64,000 nt of DNA. It comes from Myxococcales bacterium. Its GTDB lineage: Bacteria; Myxococcota_A; Polyangia; Polyangiales; Polyangiaceae. The notes under the pieces are model-generated. The model saw only the letters and a program-made list of their open reading frames with translations, made no database searches and was not told the DNA's origin. A program made the position numbers and the translations under genes. Position 1 is the stretch's first letter. Every line of letters begins with the position of its first letter. Below are positions 58,292 through 64,000 of the stretch, in pieces. The stretch spans positions 62,001 through 126,000 of the forward strand of contig SECP01000048.1 of NCBI GenBank assembly GCA_004193285.1. The letters are read 5' to 3'.

Positions 58292-59589
58292 GGCCCCGGG
58301 GTGAGCTTGAGTAGCTTGCCGTCGTCCCCGTCCGTGAGCAAATAGAGCGCGCCTTCCGGCCCCTGCACCACTTCGCGGATGCGCGCGGCGCGGTCCGTGA
58401 TGAGCCGCTCTTCGCCCACCACCTTTTCGCCCTCGACCACGAGGCGAATGAGCGCTTTGCTCGAGAGCCCGGCGACGAAGAAGTTACCCTTCCATTCGGG
58501 AAACATCGCGCCGTCGTAGATGGTGAGGGCTCCGGGGGAGATCACCGGATCCCAGTAGTACACCGGCTGCTGTAGGCCGGCGGCTTGGGTGACCTCGTGG
58601 ATGGGCTCCCCGGAATACTCTTCGCCGTAGCCGATGGTAGGCCAACCGTAGTCCTTGCCGCGCTCGACCAGGTTGAGCTCGTCGCCGCCTCGTGGACCCA
58701 TCTCGACCACCCAGAGCCGATTCTTCGCGTCGAGATCGGCGGCGAGCACGTTGCGGTGACCGGAGGTCCAAATCTCCGGGCGCGCCCCCGCCTTTCCGAC
58801 GTACGGGTTGTCCTTCGGCACCTTGCCGTCCGGAAAGATGCGCACGATTTTGCCGAAGTGGCTGCCGAGGTCTCGCGCCTGCACGCGGCCCTCTTTTATG
58901 GAACGCTCACCGAGCGTCACGAACAGCGTACCGTCCGGCGCGAACACCAAGCGACCACCGGCATGCTTGGTGGAGTCCAAGGTGGGGAGCATGCGGAAGA
59001 CGACCTGCAGCTCGTTCAGCTTGGGCTGCGCGCCGTCCATCAAGCGCGCGCGCGCCACCGCGAGGCCGTTGCCGCCCTCGCGCGGCTCGTAGTAGCTGAG
59101 GTAGACGAGCTTGTCGTTGCCGAAGGTGGGGCTGAGCTCGACGTCCAACAAGCCGCCTTGGTCCCGTCCGTCCACGCGCGGAACGCCCGCCACGGCCGTC
59201 GTCTTCTTGCCGTCGGGGCCGACCGCGAGCAGCTTGCCAGAGTGCTTTTCCGTGACGAGCAAGCGCCCGTCCGGCAAAAACGCGAGCGCCCAGGGCTGGG
59301 CGAAGGGGCCACCGACCTCGGCCACGTGAAACTTACTTTGCGTGTGGACCGCCTTGGCCCGCGTTTGCTCGGGGAAAGCGGGCTTGAAGTCCGGCACGTT
59401 GGGCGGCGCCGTCTCCACGGGCTGGTCGTCCGGGTTCGGTCCGACGCGCGGCTCTGTCGATTCTCCTTTGCCCGCCGCGGGCACGACCTTGGCAACCTGC
59501 TCGGGCTGGGTCGCTTGCGGGGCTGGCTGCTTGCTACAACCGAAAACCAGCGAGACCACGGCCGCGCTGAGGAGGTGACGTTCGCGCAT
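58288..59589 (-). CDS. PQQ-type soluble aldose/glucose dehydrogenase lipoprotein (GSDH family)
   Basis: The product is 433 aa. The signal ends VFGC (lipid anchor), followed by a linker and a six-bladed propeller of the glucose/sorbosone dehydrogenase family: PWALAFLPDGRLLVTEKHSG, DLGSHFGKIVRI, EIWTSGHRNVLAAD and VVEMGPRGGDELN. These regions hold the expected His, Arg and Asp ligands of PQQ and calcium. It oxidises a sugar in the periplasm, probably passing electrons to a quinone or cytochrome. It follows pqqE by 27 bp, so cofactor and user are in one unit. Confidence 0.88.
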   Translation of the reverse strand: MRERHLLSAAVVSLVFGCSKQPAPQATQPEQVAKVVPAAGKGESTEPRVGPNPDDQPVETAPPNVPDFKPAFPEQTRAKAVHTQSKFHVAEVGGPFAQPWALAFLPDGRLLVTEKHSGKLLAVGPDGKKTTAVAGVPRVDGRDQGGLLDVELSPTFGNDKLVYLSYYEPREGGNGLAVARARLMDGAQPKLNELQVVFRMLPTLDSTKHAGGRLVFAPDGTLFVTLGERSIKEGRVQARDLGSHFGKIVRIFPDGKVPKDNPYVGKAGARPEIWTSGHRNVLAADLDAKNRLWVVEMGPRGGDELNLVERGKDYGWPTIGYGEEYSGEPIHEVTQAAGLQQPVYYWDPVISPGALTIYDGAMFPEWKGNFFVAGLSSKALIRLVVEGEKVVGEERLITDRAARIREVVQGPEGALYLLTDGDDGKLLKLTPGP

Positions 59590-59616
59590 GCGCGCCACCG
59601 CTGCAAGCTTCGTTCC

Positions 59617-60723
59617 TCACTCCACGGACAAGCGCCGCGGCGCGCGCCGTAGCTCCAGCGGCGCCGAAGGAGCACCGAGCTCCGCGCGCTGTCGGGCCGA
59701 GCGAATCAGGTGATGCGAAGGCGTCACGCTGCAGGCTGGATCCGGTGCGGAGGCGTCGCCCGTCAGTGCGAACGCCTGGCAGCGGCAGCCGCCGAAATCT
59801 CGCTCACGCTCGGCGCAACCGCGGCACGGCTGCGGCAACCAATCCGCGCCTCGAAAAGCCCCGAGGGCCGGGGAGCGCGCCCATATTTCCGCGAGAGGTG
59901 CGCTGCGCACGTCGTCGAAAAGAAGGCCCGGCAGGTCCCGTGCAGCTTGGCAGGGCAGCGCGAGGCCGTCCGGCGTGACGACGAGATAGCTGCTCGCCCA
60001 GCCTTGCATGCACGCTCGAGGTCGGTCGCCGTAGTAGTCTGGCAGCACGAACAGCACGTCGGTCTTGCCGGCCAAGCGCTCGCGCGAGGCAGCCGCCAGC
60101 TGGCGCGCCTCCTCCAGCTGGTGGGCGCTGGGCAAGAGCCGCTCGCGGTTGCGCAGCGCCCAGCCCAAGTATTGCGCGTTTGCCAGCTCGATGCGATGCG
60201 GCTCCAAGGATTCGGCGAGCGCGAGAAGCTGCTCGATCTCGCCCAAGTTCTCGCGGTGGAGCACCAAATTAACCGTGAGCGGAAGCTCCAGCTCTTTGGC
60301 CCAGCGCGCGACCTCCAGCTTTTGAGCCGTAGCGTCGATGCCGGCTATGCGGAGGTTGCTCGCCGAGGACGCAGCTTGAAACGACAGCTGCACGTGGTCG
60401 AGCCCCGCCCGCTCCAGCGCCCGTAAGCGATCTCGCGAGAGCGGTACCCCGCTCGTGATGAGATTCGTATAGAGCTGCTTCTCGCGGGCGCGGCCCACGA
60501 GCAGCTCCAGCTCCTGGAACAGGAGCGGCTCACCGCCCGTGAAGTGGACCTGCAAGGCGCCCATTTCTTCGGCCTGTTCGATGACGCGCAGCCAATCCCC
60601 GGCGGAGAGCGCGGGGGCGCGCTGCGCCACTTCCACCGGGTTCGAGCAGTAGGCGCAGCGCAGCTTGCAGCCGTACGTCAGCTCGGCGACGAGGGTCAGT
60701 AAACGCGGCGCGGCAGCCGTCAT
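59617..60723 (-). CDS. pqqE: PQQ biosynthesis radical-SAM enzyme PqqE
   Basis: The product is 368 aa. The radical SAM cluster is Cys19, Cys23 and Cys26 (TYGCKLRCAYCSNP), followed by the glycine-rich FTGGEPLLF. The C-terminal SPASM domain has the cluster Cys set in CRGCAERERDFGGCRC. It links the Glu and Tyr side chains of PqqA. The ATG overlaps the pqqD stop by 4 nt. Confidence 0.95.
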   Translation of the reverse strand: MTAAAPRLLTLVAELTYGCKLRCAYCSNPVEVAQRAPALSAGDWLRVIEQAEEMGALQVHFTGGEPLLFQELELLVGRAREKQLYTNLITSGVPLSRDRLRALERAGLDHVQLSFQAASSASNLRIAGIDATAQKLEVARWAKELELPLTVNLVLHRENLGEIEQLLALAESLEPHRIELANAQYLGWALRNRERLLPSAHQLEEARQLAAASRERLAGKTDVLFVLPDYYGDRPRACMQGWASSYLVVTPDGLALPCQAARDLPGLLFDDVRSAPLAEIWARSPALGAFRGADWLPQPCRGCAERERDFGGCRCQAFALTGDASAPDPACSVTPSHHLIRSARQRAELGAPSAPLELRRAPRRLSVE

Positions 60724-61016
60724 GCGCGCGGCCCGAAGACGACCAGCCTGCGTTGCTCGAGCTCGAGCAAGAGGCTCAGCACGTCCTCGGCCATCTCCAT
60801 CTGCACCGCTGCCGGCGAGGAGGTCGCTTGGAGGAGCGAGTGGACAATTTGCGGGACAGTCTGCTGTCCCGTGCAGCGCTCTAGGATTGCGGCCGCGCTC
60901 TCGTTCAGGCGCAGCCCTCGTTCGGGCGAGAGCAAAACGTAGCTCTTCGTCTGCCGATCGAAACGCAGCCGCGCGGCGCGGGTGAGGCGAGGATAAAGGT
61001 CTTGCTCGGTGCTCAT
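60720..61016 (-). CDS. pqqD: PQQ peptide chaperone PqqD
   Basis: The product is 98 aa with the winged-helix RRE fold: PRLTRAARLRFDRQTKSYVLLSPERG, LRLNESAAAILERC and a C-terminal LLELEQRRLV. It delivers PqqA to PqqE. The ATG at 61016 overlaps the pqqC stop (ATGA). PqqD is separate, not fused to PqqC or PqqE as in some lineages. Confidence 0.93.
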   Translation of the reverse strand: MSTEQDLYPRLTRAARLRFDRQTKSYVLLSPERGLRLNESAAAILERCTGQQTVPQIVHSLLQATSSPAAVQMEMAEDVLSLLLELEQRRLVVFGPRA

Positions 61017-61744
61017 GATGGGCATGCCTGGGGCGGCGATGAGGGGACCTGAACGCAGTCGAGCAGGTGCCATAGGATTTGAGTTTTGCGAATGAGCGCG
61101 TGAACGCACGCCTCTTGCACGTCACGCGTCACGGCGTGCTCCAGCACGTAGTCGATGGCTTCGCTCGAGTCGCGGCGCGCTCTTGGCACCCGCGCGCGGA
61201 AGTAGTCCAGCGCTCGGTCGTCCACGAACGCGTAGTGCTGCTCGAAGGCCGCGATGCGCCGGGACATCAAATCCGGGGCGAAGAACTCGGTCAGCGAAGA
61301 GGCCACCGCCTCGACGAGGCTGGCTTCACGCACGAACGTGACGTAGGCGTCACAAGCAAAGCGCACCCCGGGCAGCACTTCCGCCAAGCCGACGAGCCGC
61401 GCGCGCTCCACGCCCAGCGCTTCGCCGAGCCGTAGCCACAGCTCCAAGCCCCCCTGCCCCGGCTCGGCGCCGTCGTGGTCGACGATGCGTCGGAGCCACG
61501 CGCGCCGGAAGGCCGCGTCCTCGGACTTTGCGACGATCAACGCGTCTTTGATGGGGATGCGCGTTTGATAATAGTAACGGTTGATGACCCAGCGCTGGAG
61601 CTCCGCTCGACCGAGGCGCCCCTCGTGCATCGCGACGTGAAAGGGGTGCAGGTCGTGGTACCGCGCCGTCCCTTCTTGACGCAGCCTGGCCGTCAGCTCC
61701 TCGCGGGAGAGCGCCCGGCTCCCGGCGTGCGGTGCGTCAGCCAC
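61013..61744 (-). CDS. pqqC: Pyrroloquinoline-quinone synthase PqqC
   Basis: The GTG at 61744 gives 243 aa. Helical-bundle PqqC hallmarks: YHDLHPFHVAMHEGRL, WVINRYYYQTRIPIKDALI, IVDHDG and the active-site region of the His-rich helices near EQHYAFVDDRALDYF. It carries out the last ring closure and eight-electron oxidation to PQQ. The start overlaps the pqqA stop by 8 nt (GTGGCTGA), so the pair is coupled. Confidence 0.93.
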   Translation of the reverse strand: MADAPHAGSRALSREELTARLRQEGTARYHDLHPFHVAMHEGRLGRAELQRWVINRYYYQTRIPIKDALIVAKSEDAAFRRAWLRRIVDHDGAEPGQGGLELWLRLGEALGVERARLVGLAEVLPGVRFACDAYVTFVREASLVEAVASSLTEFFAPDLMSRRIAAFEQHYAFVDDRALDYFRARVPRARRDSSEAIDYVLEHAVTRDVQEACVHALIRKTQILWHLLDCVQVPSSPPQACPS

Positions 61745-61898
61745 AGTGGACCGGAATCGCCCAAGCCTGTGGCTCCTCCGGCGCGGCTCGTACGAAAGGC
61801 TCGTCGTTCCTTTCGTCATCGCCGTTGTCGGGCTGGTAGCCGCCGATCTCGGCGTTCATGGCCAGCTCTTCGAAGGTCGGTTTTTGCCAGTCGGTCAT
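61737..61898 (-). CDS. pqqA: PQQ precursor peptide PqqA with extended acidic tail
   Basis: This 53-aa gene is short and easily missed. It opens MTDWQKPTFEELAMNAEIGG and continues with Tyr21. Glu17 and Tyr21 form the conserved E-x3-Y pair that PqqE crosslinks and from which PQQ is made. Typical PqqA is 20-40 aa, whereas here 32 residues follow the Tyr, acidic at first and ending VHCG. Its stop overlaps pqqC. No strong ribosome site is visible upstream of the ATG at 61898. Position before pqqC-D-E makes the identity secure. Confidence 0.9.
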   Translation of the reverse strand: MTDWQKPTFEELAMNAEIGGYQPDNGDDERNDEPFVRAAPEEPQAWAIPVHCG

Positions 61899-62051
61899 GC
61901 GAGGCGCGTAGCAAAGTTCGTGCGCGGCTCCGTGTTGCCACGTGTAGGTCTAAGCAGAGCGCCCTTCACACACGCCTGCCCCACGCGTGGCCGATTGGTC
62001 CTACCGGTCTTGTACTTCCGAGTCGACGAGAGCGCTCCTAAGCTCCGCGGC

Positions 62052-62972
62052 ATGGCGCTTCACGTGCTGGTCCTGGGCTCCGCAGCGGGCGGCGGCTTTC
62101 CCCAATGGAACTGCGGTTGCCAAAACTGCCAGGGCGTGCGCGCGGGTAAGCCTGGCCTACGCGCGAGGACGCAAGACTCGGTCGCGATATCGGGGGACGG
62201 GGAAAGTTGGTTTCTGCTCAATGCCTCTCCGGACGTGCTTCGCCAGGTCCAAGACAATCGGGAGCTTTGGCCCCGAAACCTCCGCGACTCACCGATCCTC
62301 GGAGTCGTGCTCACCAACGGCGATCTGGACCACGTGCTGGGCCTGCTCCAGCTCCGCGAGTCGCAGCCGTTGGCGCTCTACGCGACCGAGCGCGTGCTCG
62401 CCGGCCTCGCAGACAACGCTGCTCTCCGCACGCTGCAGCGCTTCGAAGGTCACCTTCGGCAGCACCCGCTCCGACTCGACGAGCCCTGCGAGCTGCAAGG
62501 CGCGCGCGGCGAACCGAGCGGTGTCTTCGTCACCGCGGCGGCGGTGCGCGGCAAGCCGCCGCTTCACCTATCGGGGTTATACGCGCCATCAATCGAGGAC
62601 AACGTGGCCCTCCGGGTGCGCACGGCCGAAAGCGGCACCCTGGTGTATGCCAGCGCGATCGCCGACGCCGGCGCCGCCCAATCGCTGTTGGAGGGGTGCG
62701 CGGCGCTGCTCTTGGACGGAACCTTCTGGTCCGAGGAAGAGCTCCCCGAGCTGGGCGTGCGGATGGGCCCCGCACGCAGCATGGCTCATCAACCGGTAGG
62801 GGGTTCGGCCGGCAGCCTGCTCGCGCTGCGCGAGCTCCGGGCCGCGCGCCGCATCTTCACCCACCTGAACAACACCAACCCGCTGCTCGACGACGCGTCG
62901 CCGGAGCGACGCGAAGTTTCGGCGGCAGGCTGGGAAGTCGCGACGGACGGACTGCGGCTGCGGCTGGATTGA
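62052..62972 (+). CDS. pqqB: PQQ biosynthesis protein PqqB (metallo-beta-lactamase fold)
   Basis: The product is 306 aa: HVLVLGSAAGGGFPQWNCGC at the start, the CQNC zinc motif (CGCQNCQ), TNGDLDHVLGLL (metal site), and the later VYASAIADAG and FTHLNNTNPLLD. It hydroxylates the crosslinked Glu-Tyr intermediate. It is divergent from pqqA-pqqC-D-E, with a 153-bp shared intergenic region. Confidence 0.94.
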   Translation: MALHVLVLGSAAGGGFPQWNCGCQNCQGVRAGKPGLRARTQDSVAISGDGESWFLLNASPDVLRQVQDNRELWPRNLRDSPILGVVLTNGDLDHVLGLLQLRESQPLALYATERVLAGLADNAALRTLQRFEGHLRQHPLRLDEPCELQGARGEPSGVFVTAAAVRGKPPLHLSGLYAPSIEDNVALRVRTAESGTLVYASAIADAGAAQSLLEGCAALLLDGTFWSEEELPELGVRMGPARSMAHQPVGGSAGSLLALRELRAARRIFTHLNNTNPLLDDASPERREVSAAGWEVATDGLRLRLD

Positions 62973-62978
62973 CGCGCG

Positions 62979-63362
62979 CTAGGCTAGCTTGGCGAGTTCT
63001 GCGTTCACGGCCCGCTCGAGCTCGCTTCGCTTGGCGGATTGCTCGTTGCGGTCCGCATTGCGCTTCTCTTCGCGGCGCTGCATCGCCGCATTCGTCTCTC
63101 CCACCACGCGCGTGAGCAGGCGCACGACCTCTGCTACGGCGCTCGGGCTGCCGCAAACCACGCGCAGGGCCATGGCCGGTCGGCCAGGGGCCCGGCGTTC
63201 GAAGGTGACGTTCGCGCCTCCCGCCAAGAGGGAGGTGAACTCCGCGCGCCAACCTTCTGAAGGGACTCCTTGGAGCTCGAGCTCGAAGGTGGCGCTCTCC
63301 GCCTTGGTGTCGGCGCGCGCGCTGCCTTGAATGGCAGGCCCTAATTGAACTTCTTCGGCCAT
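62979..63362 (-). CDS. Hypothetical protein with C-terminal helical tail
   Basis: The ATG at 63362 gives 127 aa: a small alpha/beta domain (SATFELELQGV, MALRVVCGS) and a highly charged helix at the C-terminus (about 88-125), probably coiled coil. Family is not recognised. It is convergent with pqqB, 6 bp between stops. Confidence 0.6.
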   Translation of the reverse strand: MAEEVQLGPAIQGSARADTKAESATFELELQGVPSEGWRAEFTSLLAGGANVTFERRAPGRPAMALRVVCGSPSAVAEVVRLLTRVVGETNAAMQRREEKRNADRNEQSAKRSELERAVNAELAKLA

Positions 63363-63491
63363 GGCCTGCAATAGCCCAGATCCGACGCAGACGCTCTCTT
63401 CCTGGGACGCTTGGACCGAATTCGAGGATTACCAGGATCTGAGCGGTCCACTTCAGTACCCCACACGCTTCTGGTAGCCTGTGAGGTTGCG

Positions 63492-63920
63492 ATGCCGTTG
63501 GGACGCGGGAACTTGTTCTGGGCAAGGCGAGGCTCACTCGTCTTGCTCGTTCAATCTACCGTCGATCCGACCGTCACGGAGTGGGACGGCTTCCTGACGG
63601 CCGCATCCGAAACCATGGCCGAGAACGGTGGTCGCTGCCGAGTGCTGGTCTTTACCGCCGGCGGCAAACCAGACGCGGAGCAGCGCGCGCGCTCACTGGA
63701 GAGCGGCTGGCGCGACAACAAGGCGTCTCCCGTCGTCGTGGTGACGAGCGACACGCTCGCGCGTGGCGTCATCACGGTCTTCTCCTGGTTCGGCTTGAAC
63801 ATCCGCGCCTTCACGGAAGCTCAGCTGCAGCAGGCCTACGACCGGCTGCAGCTGACACCGCTAGAGCGGCGCTGGCTCTCGGTGGAGCGCCGCATCTTGG
63901 AAGAACGCCTCAAACTGTGA
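63492..63920 (+). CDS. Hypothetical STAS/SpoIIAA-like protein
   Basis: The ATG at 63492 gives 142 aa, supported by GAGG seven nt upstream. Alternating strands and helices (GSLVLLVQSTVDPTVTEW, RVLVFTAGG, SPVVVVTSD, VFSWFGLNIRAFTEAQLQQA) resemble myxobacterial STAS-like proteins of about 140 aa. The assignment is tentative. Its 3' end overlaps the next minus-strand gene by 10 nt. Confidence 0.62.
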   Translation: MPLGRGNLFWARRGSLVLLVQSTVDPTVTEWDGFLTAASETMAENGGRCRVLVFTAGGKPDAEQRARSLESGWRDNKASPVVVVTSDTLARGVITVFSWFGLNIRAFTEAQLQQAYDRLQLTPLERRWLSVERRILEERLKL

Positions 63921-64000
63921 GGCCGCGGCGCTTGCGGCGCGCACGAGCCGCGCCAAAGCTCAGTGCCAACCCGAGGAGCGCGAGGGACGCCTGGTGGGAG
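63911..64000 (-). CDS. Partial CDS with MYXO-CTERM-like sorting tail
   Basis: Only the last 29 codons are in the window. The minus strand reads SHQASLALLGLALSFGAARA and then RRKRRGLTV before a TGA at 63913-63911. A hydrophobic helix followed by an Arg/Lys cluster at the extreme C-terminus matches the MYXO-CTERM/GlyGly-CTERM-type sorting signal of myxobacterial surface proteins. The diagnostic Cys would lie just upstream, beyond the edge. Confidence 0.7.

Noticed and set aside
1..64000. Mobile elements, tRNA or rRNA genes
   Set aside because: I looked for transposase or integrase motifs, terminal inverted repeats and conserved RNA segments and saw none; a tRNA scan could still find one that I missed.

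Overview
This 64 kb window is high-GC chromosomal DNA that most resembles a myxobacterium, probably of the Polyangiales/Sorangiineae. The signs are many lipoproteins with Gly/Ser/Ala-rich linkers after the lipobox, an abundance of hybrid sensor kinases, a huge Ser/Thr-kinase/ATPase/histidine-kinase fusion, a full chemosensory operon with a HEAT-repeat protein, a TIGR02265-like protein, and a C-terminus resembling a MYXO-CTERM sorting tail at the right edge. I see no rRNA, tRNA, CRISPR, transposase, phage or integrase. GTG and TTG starts and 4-nt start/stop overlaps are common, so most genes lie in translationally coupled operons.

Left part (1-13.7 kb): an ArsR-SRPBCC pair with an operator palindrome over the start codon; a minus-strand operon of ion antiporter, universal stress protein, KdpD-like kinase and KdpE-like regulator; an ammonium transporter with a clear terminator; two hypothetical genes; a molybdenum-hydroxylase operon (diheme lipoprotein, 2Fe-2S subunit, Mo-binding subunit, MocA-like maturase); and RNase D.

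Siderophore island (13.8-25.9 kb): a complete petrobactin-type, NRPS-independent locus on the minus strand in the order MATE exporter, asbA, asbB, asbC, asbD, asbE, asbF, TonB-dependent receptor. A convergent propeller-like lipoprotein lies at its far end. Three Fur-box-like sequences sit before the exporter, before the receptor and before the lipoprotein. AsbF would make 3,4-dihydroxybenzoate, AsbC/D activate and carry it, AsbE and the two synthetases AsbA/B assemble it with a polyamine and citrate, MATE exports the product, and the receptor re-imports the ferric form. This is the most coherent and noteworthy system here.

Middle (26-43.9 kb): a SET-domain protein, the 1959-aa kinase fusion, a triheme lipoprotein, a tandem-ACT protein, a hypothetical/HTTM-like membrane pair, a GH11 xylanase-like lipoprotein, several repeat-bearing lipoproteins, a PKHD-type iron oxygenase, an FG-GAP lipoprotein and a trypsin-like protease followed by a Cys-rich lipoprotein.

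Right part (43.9-64 kb): two REC/histidine-kinase hybrids diverge from a seven-gene chemosensory operon (cheY-cheA-cheW-mcp-HEAT-cheR-cheB). Then comes a PQQ locus: pqqB diverges from pqqA-pqqC-pqqD-pqqE, which runs into a PQQ-type sugar dehydrogenase and a PPC/DUF296 lipoprotein. PqqA is a 53-codon gene keeping the Glu-x3-Tyr crosslink pair but with a long acidic tail. The window ends with two small hypothetical genes and the partial MYXO-CTERM-like C-terminus.
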